Shown here piece after piece: positions 1 to 8,825 of a DNA stretch of 64,000 bases; within the stretch, counting starts at the first letter, position 1; each line of letters starts with the position of its first letter. Made by a program: the position numbers and the translations under genes. Under the pieces are notes generated by a model. It was not told where the DNA came from, searched no databases, and was given only the letters and a program-made list of their open reading frames with translations. The stretch comes from Solirubrobacter sp963736505 (GTDB lineage Bacteria; Actinomycetota; Thermoleophilia; Solirubrobacterales; Solirubrobacteraceae): NCBI GenBank assembly GCA_963736505.1, contig CAVTOZ010000003.1, positions 1,860,001 through 1,924,000 of the forward strand, given 5' to 3'.

Positions 1-22
1 CACGCGAGTGAGGAGAGGCGGC

Positions 23-1450
23 ATGGCGACGACGCAACCCCGTGGCATCGAGGTGCGCTCCATCGACTGGGTCCCCGAGACCGAGCGTCATGGGCGGATC
101 TGGCACCAGGCGCCGCTGTGGTTCCTGGGCAACTTCCAGTACTTCTCGATCCCGATCGGGTTCGTCGGGCCGGCGCTCGGCCTGTCGCTCGCGTGGTCGA
201 TCGTCGGCGGCGTGCTCGGGATCCTCACCGGCACCGTCTTCATGGCCTTCCACGCGGCACAGGGCCCGACGCTCGGCCTGCCGCAGATGATCCAGTCGCG
301 CGCGCAGTTCGGCTACCGCGGCGTGGTCGTCCCGCTGTTCGCGACGCTGTTCACGTATCTGGCGTTCAACGTCGCCGACCAGGTGCTGCTCGCCGAGGGC
401 CTCGACGGCGCGTTCGGCTGGAGCAAGGACCTCGTCGCGCTCGTGTGCGCGGTCGGCGCGGCGCTGCTGGCGATCTACGGCCACGACTGGGTCCACCGCG
501 TCTTCCGGATCCTGCTGCTCGTGAGCCTGCCGCTGATGAGCCTCGTCACGCTCGGCGTGATCTTCGGCGCCGCCGGCGGCCACGCGCCCAAGGACGCCGG
601 CGGCTTCACGCTCGCCGCCTTCATGGCCCAGTTCTCCGCCGCCGCCGCGTACAACATCACCTACGCGCCGTACGTCAGCGACTACTCGCGCTACCTCCCG
701 CGCGACACGACGAACCGCAGCATCATCGCGAGCGTCTTCCTGGGCGCGTCCGGCAGCGCGATCTGGCTGATCGCGCTCGGCGCCTGGCTCGCCGTCCGGC
801 TCGGCGCGACCGACGGGCTCGTCGGCCTGCAGACAGCCGGAAACAACGTGATCGGCGGGCTCGGCGACCTCGCGGCGTTCTTCTCGGCCGCCGCGCTGGC
901 CGCCACGATGGGCATGAACGCCTACGGCGGCGCGCTGACCGTCCTCACCGGCGTCGACTCGATCAAGTCGATCACGCCGACCCGCCGCGCCCGCGTGATC
1001 ACGATCATCGGCCTGACCGTGGTCTGGTACGTGATCGGCAAGAGCATCTCCTCCAGCGCGGTCAGCACCGTCTTCACGTCGCTGACGCTGATGCTGTACC
1101 TGCTCGTGCCGTGGACGGCCACGAACCTGGTCGACTACTTCTTCGTCCGCCGCGGCCACTACAAGATCCGCGACCTGTTCACCCCCAACGGGATCTACGG
1201 CGCGTGGGCGTGGCGCGGGCTGACGGCGTACTTCGTCGGCTTCGCGTGCGAGGTCCCGTTCATGGTCCTGCCCGACCTCGGCGGCTGGAGCTACACCGGC
1301 CCGCTGGCGAAGCAGATCGACTCCGTCGACATCTCCTGGATCATTGGCCTGATCGTGTCCGGCGCGCTCTACCTGTGGCTCTCGCGCTCGCTCGACGTCA
1401 AGGCGGAGGAGCGGGCCGCGGCAGCCGCGCCGGTCGAGGTCGCGGCTTGA
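23..1450 (+). CDS. NCS1-family nucleobase/cation symporter (cytosine-purine permease type)
   Basis: Predicted inner-membrane symporter that imports a nucleobase or related small nitrogenous compound. The 475-residue product has a hydrophilic N-terminus carrying the NCS1-like stretch EVRSIDWVPETERHG, then about 12 hydrophobic segments and an Ala/Glu-rich hydrophilic tail, matching the usual length of the family. The ATG at 23 is chosen because the purine-rich GAGGAGAGG lies just upstream; the GTG at 8 would swallow that ribosome site. Its stop overlaps the TTG start of the XRE-cupin regulator (TTGA), and a ureohydrolase follows, so the operon probably imports and hydrolyses a guanidino or amidino compound and senses it. 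The substrate cannot be read from the sequence. Confidence 0.85.
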   Translation: MATTQPRGIEVRSIDWVPETERHGRIWHQAPLWFLGNFQYFSIPIGFVGPALGLSLAWSIVGGVLGILTGTVFMAFHAAQGPTLGLPQMIQSRAQFGYRGVVVPLFATLFTYLAFNVADQVLLAEGLDGAFGWSKDLVALVCAVGAALLAIYGHDWVHRVFRILLLVSLPLMSLVTLGVIFGAAGGHAPKDAGGFTLAAFMAQFSAAAAYNITYAPYVSDYSRYLPRDTTNRSIIASVFLGASGSAIWLIALGAWLAVRLGATDGLVGLQTAGNNVIGGLGDLAAFFSAAALAATMGMNAYGGALTVLTGVDSIKSITPTRRARVITIIGLTVVWYVIGKSISSSAVSTVFTSLTLMLYLLVPWTATNLVDYFFVRRGHYKIRDLFTPNGIYGAWAWRGLTAYFVGFACEVPFMVLPDLGGWSYTGPLAKQIDSVDISWIIGLIVSGALYLWLSRSLDVKAEERAAAAAPVEVAA

Positions 1451-2010
1451 GCGTCCGCATCGGGGCGCGCCTGCGGCACGCGCGCGAGGGCGCGCGGATG
1501 TCGCTCGCCGACGTGTCGGCGCGCTCCGGCGTCACGAAGGGGTTCCTCTCGCGCGTGGAGCGCGACGAGGCGAGCCCGTCGGTCGCCAGCCTCGTCAGCA
1601 TCTGCGACGCCGTCGGGCTGTCGATGGCCGACCTCTTCACGACGCCGCGCACCACGCTCGTGCGCGCCGCGGAGCGCCCGAGCCTCGACGGCCTGCCGAA
1701 GGCCGACTCCGTGCGCGACACGCTGATCACGCCCGAGCTCGAGCGCCACGTGACGGTGATGGAGACCGTCGTCCCGCCGGGCGGCTCCGGCGGCGACGCG
1801 CTCTACACGCTCGCGAGCGAGTGCGAGGTGTGCTTCGTGCTGGAGGGCGAGCTCGAGCTCGACGTCGACGGCGAGCGCTTCGCGCTGGAGGCCGGCGACG
1901 CGCTCACGTTCGGCGCGGCGGTCCCGCACACGTTCCGCTCCGAGGCCGGCGCCCGGGTCCTGTGGATCCTCGCCCCGGCGCTCCCCGACCCCCGGAAGGA
2001 AGCCTCATGA
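1447..2010 (+). CDS. XRE-family regulator with C-terminal cupin sensor domain
   Basis: A 187-residue transcriptional regulator. Residues about 3-60 form a Cro/CI-type helix-turn-helix (LADVSARSGVTKGFLSRVER, the usual XRE-cupin pattern), and residues about 95-180 form a small cupin barrel that normally binds the effector. The start is a TTG overlapping the permease stop (TTGA at 1447-1450); no later in-frame start keeps the whole helix-turn-helix. The stop overlaps the ureohydrolase ATG (ATGA). The position between transporter and hydrolase suggests it senses their substrate or product and controls the operon. The ligand is unknown. Confidence 0.85.
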   Translation: MSVRIGARLRHAREGARMSLADVSARSGVTKGFLSRVERDEASPSVASLVSICDAVGLSMADLFTTPRTTLVRAAERPSLDGLPKADSVRDTLITPELERHVTVMETVVPPGGSGGDALYTLASECEVCFVLEGELELDVDGERFALEAGDALTFGAAVPHTFRSEAGARVLWILAPALPDPRKEAS

Positions 2011-2954
2011 CTCCCCGCCACCACCCCCCGGAGGCGAGCGACGCGCCGCGCTACACGGGGATCCGCACGTTCGCGCGCGCCCCGCACGTGCCCGACTCGA
2101 CCGAGGAGATCGACGTCGCGGTGGTCGGCGTCCCGTTCGACACCGCGACCTCGATGCGCCCCGGTGCGCGCTTCGGCCCGGCCGGGATCCGCGACGCGTC
2201 GCTGCTGCTGCGCCCGTGGAACCCCGCCCAGGCGGTCGACGTGTTCGGCAGCCTGTCGCTCGTCGACCGCGGCGACCTGCACGTCACGCCCGGCAACGCG
2301 GAGAAGACCGCGGCGCAGATCGCGGAGCAGCTCGAGCCGCTCGTGCGCGCCGGCATCACGACGCTCACGCTCGGCGGCGACCACTCGATCGTGCTCGGCG
2401 AGCTGCGCGCGCACGCCGCCGTGCACGGCCCGCTCGCCGTCGTCCTGCTCGACGCGCACGCCGACACGTGGGAGCAGTACTACGGCGAGCGCTACTTCCA
2501 CGGCACGCCGTTCAAGCGCGCGCTCGAAGAGGGCCTGATCGACCCGCGCCGCAGCCTGCTGGCCGGGATGCGCGGGAGCCTGTACGCGGCGTCGGACCTC
2601 GACGAGCCGCGCTCGTGGGGCTTCGAGATCGTCCCGTGCGACGAGCTGCGCACGTGGACGCCGCAGGCGTACGCCGAGCGTGTGCGCCGGCTCGTGGGGG
2701 ACGCACCCGCGTTCCTGAGCTTCGACATCGACGTGCTCGATCCCGCGTTCGCGCCCGCCACCGGCACGCCAGAGGTCTGCGGCCTGCTCCCGCACGAGGC
2801 GATCGCGTTCCTGCGCGCGCTGCGCGGCCAGGCGTTCACGGGGTTCGACCTCGTCGAGGTCGCGCCGCCGTACGACACGCAGGCGCAGGTGACGGCGCTG
2901 ACGGCCGCCAACATCGCCTACGAGATGCTGACGCTGCGCGCGCTCGCGCCCTGA
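2007..2954 (+). CDS. Ureohydrolase (agmatinase/arginase superfamily)
   Basis: A 315-residue metallohydrolase expected to split a guanidino compound into urea and an amine. The metal-binding signatures are all present: GGDHS near residue 127, DAHAD near residue 151 and SFDIDVLDPAFAPATGTPE near residue 240, with the later DLVEVAPPYD. This is the agmatinase-like branch rather than a clear arginase, but agmatine, guanidinobutyrate, guanidinopropionate and guanidine itself are all possible substrates. It is the third gene of an overlapped operon with an NCS1 permease and an XRE-cupin regulator. Its 3' end overlaps by 37 bases the 3' end of the gene on the opposite strand. Confidence 0.85.
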   Translation: MTPRHHPPEASDAPRYTGIRTFARAPHVPDSTEEIDVAVVGVPFDTATSMRPGARFGPAGIRDASLLLRPWNPAQAVDVFGSLSLVDRGDLHVTPGNAEKTAAQIAEQLEPLVRAGITTLTLGGDHSIVLGELRAHAAVHGPLAVVLLDAHADTWEQYYGERYFHGTPFKRALEEGLIDPRRSLLAGMRGSLYAASDLDEPRSWGFEIVPCDELRTWTPQAYAERVRRLVGDAPAFLSFDIDVLDPAFAPATGTPEVCGLLPHEAIAFLRALRGQAFTGFDLVEVAPPYDTQAQVTALTAANIAYEMLTLRALAP

Positions 2955-3940
2955 AACGCGAGCAGCCGCCCGCCCTCGCGCGTGACCGCGGCGGCGTCGC
3001 GCTTGGAGAGCGGTTTCAGCAGCTCGATCTCGAGGCCGGTCTTCGCGAAGCGCCAGAACCCGCGCACAAAGCCGTCCACGAGCAGCGTGGGCCGGCCGAG
3101 CGACTTCACGACCACGTCGCGGTGCTCGGGCGGGATGATCCGCGAGCGGTCGTCGTAGGCGACGAGCACGTTGTCGAACTCGGGCAGGAAGCGCGGCGGC
3201 ACGGGCCCGTCCGCGGGCAGCGGGCCGTCGCGGACGTCGAAGAGGCCCTCCACGACCCGCAGCCGCGGCCGCAGTCGCTCCACGATCTCCGCGACGCCGG
3301 CGAGCCCGGACCATGTGCGGATGTCGGCCGTGCTCGCCGGCCCGAACGCGCGCAGGTACCGCAGCACCAGCTCGTCGGGCGAGCCCTCCTCGACGGCGAA
3401 CGGCTGCAGCCGCGCCTGCCCGCTGCGCTTCCACAGTCCGCGCGGCGGAACGTGGATCAGCGGTTCGAGGTAGCGCACGCCGTTGGAGAGCGAGTCCTGG
3501 TCGTAGTCGGGAAAGCGCGCCTTCAGCCGCCGGCCCAGCTCAGCGCCGGTCAGCGGACCCGCGGCCAGCAGCTCGCGCCCGGCGGCGCGCAGCGCGTCCA
3601 CCTCGATCCCGTCCAGCTGCCTGCCGAACGGGCTGCCGGAGAACAGCCCGCGCTCGCACACCGCCTGCAGGGCGGGCCGCATGCTCGCGAAGTCGCGCGC
3701 CGTCACGAGATGCAGCGTGCAGCGCATCAGCGTCCCGCGCACCGCTTCGCGGCGCTCGATCAGCGCGCTCAACGCATGCGGATCGAAGCCCTCGACGCGC
3801 GACCACAGGCCGACGTACGGCGCCTGCGGCACCTGGGCCTGCATCCCGACGAGGCGCTCCAGCGCGTCCGCGGGCGTCGTCGTCCAGCGGCGCAGCAGCC
3901 CCTGGCGCTCGAGCAGCGCACGGTTGAGGGCGCGGCTCAC
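2918..3940 (-). CDS. Winged-helix DNA-binding protein of the YcaQ/AlkZ family (probable DNA glycosylase)
   Basis: A 340-residue protein of the HTH_42 tandem winged-helix family, which includes the alkylpurine and crosslink DNA glycosylases AlkZ and YcaQ. Near the N-terminus it carries VGMQAQ, with Gln34 and Gln36 in the position of the catalytic Gln-x-Gln motif of AlkZ-like members. The helix-rich middle and the C-terminal segment ending in LVDGFVRGFWR agree with the family. The GTG start at 3940 overlaps the MMPL stop (GTGA), so it is translated with the efflux pump. The catalytic assignment rests on a motif and family knowledge only. The 3' end overlaps the convergent ureohydrolase gene. 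Confidence 0.75.
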   Translation of the reverse strand: MSRALNRALLERQGLLRRWTTTPADALERLVGMQAQVPQAPYVGLWSRVEGFDPHALSALIERREAVRGTLMRCTLHLVTARDFASMRPALQAVCERGLFSGSPFGRQLDGIEVDALRAAGRELLAAGPLTGAELGRRLKARFPDYDQDSLSNGVRYLEPLIHVPPRGLWKRSGQARLQPFAVEEGSPDELVLRYLRAFGPASTADIRTWSGLAGVAEIVERLRPRLRVVEGLFDVRDGPLPADGPVPPRFLPEFDNVLVAYDDRSRIIPPEHRDVVVKSLGRPTLLVDGFVRGFWRFAKTGLEIELLKPLSKRDAAAVTREGGRLLAFQGASARSVSIS

Positions 3941-6003
3941 GCGGCCACGGGCGGCTCCAGCTGCGCCCGCGGCAGGACGCGCTCCATCCAGCTCGGCATC
4001 CACCAGTTGCGGTCGCCGAGCAGCTGCATCACGGCCGGCACGAGCACGAGCCGGACGATCGTGGCGTCGACGAACACGGCGGTCGCCAGGCCGCAGCCGA
4101 TCAGCTTCAGGAACACCTCGGGGCTCAGTGCCAGCGCGCCGAAGACGACGATCATGATCGCCGCCGCGGCCGTGATCACCTTCGCGGTGCGCGTCAGGCC
4201 GGCGGTGACGGCCGCGCTCGTGTCGCCGCACGCCTCGTACTCCTCGCGGACGCGCGAGAGCAGGAACACCTCGTAGTCCATCGAGAGCCCGAACAGCACC
4301 GCGAACATGATCACCGGGATGAACGGCGGCACGGGCGTCGCGGTGTCGATCCCGACGAGCTTGCCCAGCGTCCCGCCGTCGGCGAGCACCGACACCACGC
4401 CGTAGGCGGCGCCGACGCTCAGCAGGTTCATGATCGCCGCCTTGATCGCGACGACCACCGACCGGAAGGCGACGAGCAGCAACAGCAGCGACAGCCCCAC
4501 GACGACGCCGATGAACAGCGGCAGGCGCGTCTTGGTCGTCTCCGCCTGGTCGACCGCCTCGGCGGTGCGGCCGCCGATCAGCACGCCGTCGCCGAGGCGG
4601 CCGTCGCGCAGGCGGTCGAGATCGTCGCGCGTGGTCTGCGCCTGCGGCGACGTCTTCGGCGTCGCGACGATCACGGCCGTGCCACCCGACGTCTCGGGCG
4701 CGGCGACCGCGGCGATGCCGGAGTCGGCCTTGAGCTTGGCGGCGACGTCGGTGGCGCGGGCGGCCGGCGCGATCACGATCAGCGGGCCGTTGACGCCGGC
4801 GCCGAAGTGCGCGGTGACGAGGTCGTAGGCCTTGCGCGTAGTCGTCGACGTGCGGTCGTTGCCGGCGTCGGGGAAGCCGAGCCACAGGCCGGTCGCGGGC
4901 GCCGCGAGCAGGAGCAGGATCAGGACGCCGACCCCGCCGGCGAGCCACGGCCGCCGCTGCACGGAGGCGCTCCAGCGCGCGGCCCAGGGGCTGTCGGCCT
5001 CGGTGTGGTGCACGAACGGGACCTTCAGGTGCTCGATCTTGCGGCCGGCGAGCCCGAGCAGCGCCGGCATCAGCGTCAGCGCCGCCGCCATCACGACCAG
5101 CACCGCGATGATCGCGGCGAGCGCGACGCCGTACAGGTACGACAGGCCCATCGCGAACAGGCCGAGCAGCGAGATCACGACGGTCGTGCCGGCCACCAGC
5201 ACGCTGCGCCCGGCGGTCGAGACCGACTCCACGACGGCGTCGTGCACCTCCGCGCCGCGCGCAAGCGCGGCCCGGTGGCGCGTGAGGATCAGCAGCGCGT
5301 AGTCGATGCCGACGCCGATGCCGAGCATCGCGGCAAGCGTCACGGACCAGTCGGGCAAGTGCATCACGGCGGCCAGCAGGCCGATCAGCGACGTCGCGAT
5401 CCCGAGTCCGAACAGCGCCAGCAGCAGCGGCAGCCCGGCCGCCACGACGGTGCCGAGCGCCACGAGCAGGACGATCCCGGCGACGGTGATGCCGAGCGCC
5501 TCGGAGGAGATCGGGCCCTGCTGGGCGGTCTGGATCACCTCGCCGCCGAGCTGCATCTTCACGCCCTGCGCGCGCAGGTCGTCCTTCATCGAGATCAGCT
5601 CCTTGCCGGTCGCCTTGGGCACGTTCGGCGCGCGCTCGGTCAGCGGCAGACGTGCCACCGCGATCGCCTTGTCAGGCGAGACGAGCGCGTCGGCGGCGGA
5701 CGGCGCGTCGCCGATGCCCGGCAGCGTCGCGGCCTGCTTGAGGAACGCGTCGACCCGTGCCGTGTCGGCGCCCTGCGTCTGCCAGACGACGTCGACCGTC
5801 TCCGGCGAGCGATGCGGGAACTGGGTCTTCAGCGCCTGCGCGGCGGCCTTGGACTCCGATCCCGGCGTCGAATAGTCGACCTGGAAGACGCCGCCGAGCG
5901 CCGCGGCGAGCCCAATCGCCACGACCAGCGCGCCGATCCAGCCGAACAGCATGGTCCTGCGCTGGCGATACGCGGTATCGGCGAGGCGGGCGAGGCGCGA
6001 CAC
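3937..6003 (-). CDS. MMPL-family transporter (RND superfamily)
   Basis: A 688-residue inner-membrane exporter built as two halves. Each half has one leading transmembrane helix, an extracytoplasmic loop and a five-to-six-helix membrane bundle. MMPL features include GIGVGIDYALLI in the first bundle and FGLSMDYEVFLLSRVREEY in the second, both in the positions of the proton-relay Asp-Tyr pairs. Such pumps export lipids, drugs or metabolites using the proton gradient. Start is GTG at 6003. A TetR gene lies divergently 111 bases away and is the obvious candidate repressor. The gene overlaps the downstream AlkZ-like gene by 4 bases. Confidence 0.88.
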   Translation of the reverse strand: MSRLARLADTAYRQRRTMLFGWIGALVVAIGLAAALGGVFQVDYSTPGSESKAAAQALKTQFPHRSPETVDVVWQTQGADTARVDAFLKQAATLPGIGDAPSAADALVSPDKAIAVARLPLTERAPNVPKATGKELISMKDDLRAQGVKMQLGGEVIQTAQQGPISSEALGITVAGIVLLVALGTVVAAGLPLLLALFGLGIATSLIGLLAAVMHLPDWSVTLAAMLGIGVGIDYALLILTRHRAALARGAEVHDAVVESVSTAGRSVLVAGTTVVISLLGLFAMGLSYLYGVALAAIIAVLVVMAAALTLMPALLGLAGRKIEHLKVPFVHHTEADSPWAARWSASVQRRPWLAGGVGVLILLLLAAPATGLWLGFPDAGNDRTSTTTRKAYDLVTAHFGAGVNGPLIVIAPAARATDVAAKLKADSGIAAVAAPETSGGTAVIVATPKTSPQAQTTRDDLDRLRDGRLGDGVLIGGRTAEAVDQAETTKTRLPLFIGVVVGLSLLLLLVAFRSVVVAIKAAIMNLLSVGAAYGVVSVLADGGTLGKLVGIDTATPVPPFIPVIMFAVLFGLSMDYEVFLLSRVREEYEACGDTSAAVTAGLTRTAKVITAAAAIMIVVFGALALSPEVFLKLIGCGLATAVFVDATIVRLVLVPAVMQLLGDRNWWMPSWMERVLPRAQLEPPVAA

Positions 6004-6044
6004 GGTGGGCTTCTCCTGTTGCGACGGGATCTGCGGACCCTCTA

Positions 6045-6103
6045 CTACGTAGGGCCGCTTTGTCCAGTTCGCAGATCATCTTCCGTCCTTGACACATGAC
6101 AAG
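6045..6103. promoter_or_regulatory. Candidate operator elements between mmpL and tetR
   Basis: The 111-base divergent gap holds the 8-bp palindrome CTACGTAG (6045-6052) and the imperfect inverted element CTTGACACATGACAAG (6088-6103), whose left part also reads TTGACA. Both are plausible TetR contact sites because the gap must serve both promoters. No binding evidence exists, and the second element is only partly symmetric. Confidence 0.35.
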
Positions 6104-6114
6104 ATGCGCAGGCG

Positions 6115-6663
6115 ATGACCGCCACCGAGATCTCCGCGGAGACCCGCTCCCACATCCTCGACGCCGCGATGGCGCGCGTCCGCGACCACGGCGCCGCCGC
6201 GATCTCGGTCCGCGCGATCGCGAACGACGCCGGCGTCTCACGCCAGCTCGTCTACTTCCACTACGGCAACCGCGCCGGCCTGCTGACCGCGCTGGCGCAG
6301 CACCTGGAGGCCGAGAGCGGGCTCGCGCACGCCTCCGGGCTGGAGCCGCTGATGCGCGCGTGGTGCACGCTGCTGCCGGACCTGCTGCCGGTCGCCCGCG
6401 CGCTCGAGGCCGCCTCGATCACCGGCGACGAGGGCGCCGCCGCCTGGCGCCAGCGGATGCGCGAGCTGCACGCGCAGTTCGGCGCCGAGGTGCGCGAGCT
6501 GGAGCTGGCGCCCGGCTGGACGCCGGAGACGGCGACCGACTGGGTGTGGGCGCGGCTGCAGCCGTCGGCCTACGCGCACCTCGTGCAGGAGCGGCGCTGG
6601 ACGCACGCCCACTTCACGGAGTGGAGCGTCGGCTCGCTGATGAGCGAGCTAACCGAGCCGTAG
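6115..6663 (+). CDS. TetR-family transcriptional regulator
   Basis: A 182-residue repressor with the TetR N-terminal helix-turn-helix at about residues 10-55 (ILDAAMARVRDHG, then IANDAGVSRQLVYFHYGNR). The C-terminal part is an Ala/Leu-rich helical ligand domain. Start is ATG 6115. It is transcribed away from the MMPL transporter and probably represses that pump and its partner AlkZ-like gene until an exported compound binds. Its last 15 bases overlap the end of moeA on the other strand. Confidence 0.85.
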   Translation: MTATEISAETRSHILDAAMARVRDHGAAAISVRAIANDAGVSRQLVYFHYGNRAGLLTALAQHLEAESGLAHASGLEPLMRAWCTLLPDLLPVARALEAASITGDEGAAAWRQRMRELHAQFGAEVRELELAPGWTPETATDWVWARLQPSAYAHLVQERRWTHAHFTEWSVGSLMSELTEP

Positions 6664-7836
6664 GAGATCGACGTCGGCGCCCGCCTCGAGCGGGCCCGAG
6701 CCGTGCGGCGCGACCGCGAAGCCGTCGCTCTCGCCGAGCGCGCCGGTCATGTGCGAGCCCTGACGCTCGGTCGGGTACGCCACCAGCACACCGTCGGCGC
6801 CCGCGACGAACTTCGACGTCAGGAACGTCGTGCGTCCGTCCGACGGCCCGGCGGGCTCGCCCAGCCGGCCGCGCTGGAGCCACGGCCCGGCGTCGCGCTC
6901 GCCGGCCAGCCGCTTGAGCGCCGGCACGATGAACAGCGCGGTCCCGACGATCGAGGAGAGCGGGTTGCCCGGCAGCCCGAACACGAGCGTGCGCCCGCGC
7001 CGGCCGAACCACAGCGGCTTGCCGGGCTTGATCCGCACGCGCCAGAACACCTCGTCCACGCCGGCCGCCTCGAACGCCGGCTTGACGTGATCGTGCGGTC
7101 CGACGGAGACGCCGCCGGAGACGACGAGGATGTCACCCCGCAGACCTTCCTCGATCGCGTCGCGCGTCGTCCGCGCGTCGTCGCCGATCGGCGGGTGGTG
7201 GACGAGCAGCGCGCCCGCGCGCGTTGTCATGTACCCGACCGCGAGCCCGTTGGACTCGTAGATCTTGCCCGGCTCGGGCGGCGCGCCCGGCGCCAGCAGC
7301 TCGCTGCCGGTCACGATCAGGTCCAGCCGCGGCATCCGGTGCACGTCGACGACGCCCACGCCGGCCGAGGACAGCGCCGACAGCCGCTGCAGCGTCAGCC
7401 GGTCGCCCGCGCGCGCGAGCACGTCGCCCGCGTGCAGGTCCTCGCCGCGCACGCGCACGTGCAGGCCGTGCGGCACAGGAGCCGACGCGGTAACGTAGCC
7501 GTCCGCCTCGCTCGCGTCCTCGACGCGCAGGATCGCGTCGGCGCCCGGGGGGAGCGCGGCGCCGGTGGAGATCCGCACGGCCGTCCCGGGCTCGAGCGCC
7601 TCGTCGCCCGCGTCGCCGGCCGCGATGTCGCCCGCGAGGCGCAGCGACCCGCCCGACTCGGCCGCGCGCAGCGCGAAGCCGTCCATGGCGGAGCGGTCGA
7701 ACGGCGGCAGGTCGATGACGGCGCGCGCATCGGCGGCGAGCACGCGCCCGGCGGCCTCCGCGAGCGCGACGGGCTCGGACTCCAGCGGCTCCAGGCCGTC
7801 GAGGACGGCCGCGAGCGCCTCGTCGAGGTCCTTCAT
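6649..7836 (-). CDS. moeA: Molybdopterin molybdenumtransferase MoeA
   Basis: Inserts molybdate into adenylated molybdopterin in the last step of molybdenum cofactor synthesis, in the cytoplasm. The 395-residue product has the MoeA domain order: N-terminal LEPLESEPVALAEAAGRVLA, the domain I motif DLPPFDRSAMDGFALRA, a MogA-like domain with GSELLAPG, GKIYESNG and VSGGVSVGPHD, and the FGLPGNPLSS motif. The ATG at 7836 overlaps the moaA stop (ATGA); an upstream extension would run inside moaA. It is the last gene of a moaC-moaA-moeA operon. Confidence 0.93.
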   Translation of the reverse strand: MKDLDEALAAVLDGLEPLESEPVALAEAAGRVLAADARAVIDLPPFDRSAMDGFALRAAESGGSLRLAGDIAAGDAGDEALEPGTAVRISTGAALPPGADAILRVEDASEADGYVTASAPVPHGLHVRVRGEDLHAGDVLARAGDRLTLQRLSALSSAGVGVVDVHRMPRLDLIVTGSELLAPGAPPEPGKIYESNGLAVGYMTTRAGALLVHHPPIGDDARTTRDAIEEGLRGDILVVSGGVSVGPHDHVKPAFEAAGVDEVFWRVRIKPGKPLWFGRRGRTLVFGLPGNPLSSIVGTALFIVPALKRLAGERDAGPWLQRGRLGEPAGPSDGRTTFLTSKFVAGADGVLVAYPTERQGSHMTGALGESDGFAVAPHGSGPLEAGADVDLLRLG

Positions 7837-8825
7837 CCGCCGATCTGCGACATCGTCCGCGCCGGCTGCACGAAGCCCGGGTCGTTGACGTGGTGCTTGA
7901 GCTCCTTCTCCCACACCGCGTCACGCACGATCGTCTCCAGCTCCGCGTCGGACGCGCCCGCGCGCAGCGGCGTGCGCAGGTCGGTCTCGGTCATCGAGAA
8001 CAGGCACGTGCGCAGCTTGCCCTCGGCCGTCACGCGGATCCGGTTGCAGTCGCCGCAGAACGGCTCCGACACGGGGGAGATGAAGCCGATCTCGCCCTGC
8101 CCGTCGGCGAAGCGCCAGCGCCGCGAGGTGCCGTGGCGCTCGCGCCCGATCGGCTCCAGCGGGTAGGCGGCGTGGATGAGCTCGCGGACCTCGCTGTTGG
8201 GCAGTACGCGGTCGCGCGACCATGTGCGGTCGGCGTCGAGCGGCATGAACTCGATGAAGCGGACCTCGTACGGGTGCTTGCGCGCGAACTCGGCGAAGCG
8301 CACGACCTCGTCCTCGGTGAAGTCGCGCAGCGCGACCACGTTGACCTTGATCGGGCGCAGCTCGGGGTGGCGCTCCGCCGCGGCCAGGCCTTCGAGCACC
8401 TGGCGCAGCGCGTCGCGCCGGGTCAGCTGGAAGAAGCGGTCAGGCGCCAGCGCGTCCAGCGACACGTTCACGCGCCGCAGGCCGGCGCGGACGAGCTGCT
8501 CGACCTGACGCTCGAGCATGTACCCGTTGGTGGTGAGCGACAGGTCGTGGACGTTCGCGTCGCCCGACAGCAGCTCCACGAGCCGCCACAGCTCGCGCCT
8601 CGCGAGCGGCTCGCCGCCGGTCAGGCGGACGTCGTGGACGCCCATCGAGCTGAGCAGCCCGACCACGCGGGCGATCTCCTCGTAGGTGAGGATGTCGGCG
8701 CGGTCCAGCCACGGCAGCCCCTCGGCCGGCATGCAGTACTGGCAGCGGAAGTTGCAGCGGTCGGTGACCGAGATGCGGACGTCGCCGATCGCGCGCCCGT
8801 GCCCGTCGACGAGAGGGGACCTCAT
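7833..8825 (-). CDS. moaA: GTP 3',8-cyclase MoaA
   Basis: Radical-SAM enzyme that converts GTP to 3',8-cyclo-GTP, the first committed step of molybdenum cofactor synthesis. The 330-residue product shows the radical-SAM cluster motif CNFRCQYC near residues 24-31, the TGGEPL SAM site, the C-terminal second-cluster motif CGDCNRIRVTAEGKLRTC, and the diagnostic C-terminal Gly-Gly. The ATG at 8825 overlaps the moaC stop (ATGA). Length and both cluster motifs match the family. Confidence 0.95.
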   Translation of the reverse strand: MRSPLVDGHGRAIGDVRISVTDRCNFRCQYCMPAEGLPWLDRADILTYEEIARVVGLLSSMGVHDVRLTGGEPLARRELWRLVELLSGDANVHDLSLTTNGYMLERQVEQLVRAGLRRVNVSLDALAPDRFFQLTRRDALRQVLEGLAAAERHPELRPIKVNVVALRDFTEDEVVRFAEFARKHPYEVRFIEFMPLDADRTWSRDRVLPNSEVRELIHAAYPLEPIGRERHGTSRRWRFADGQGEIGFISPVSEPFCGDCNRIRVTAEGKLRTCLFSMTETDLRTPLRAGASDAELETIVRDAVWEKELKHHVNDPGFVQPARTMSQIGG

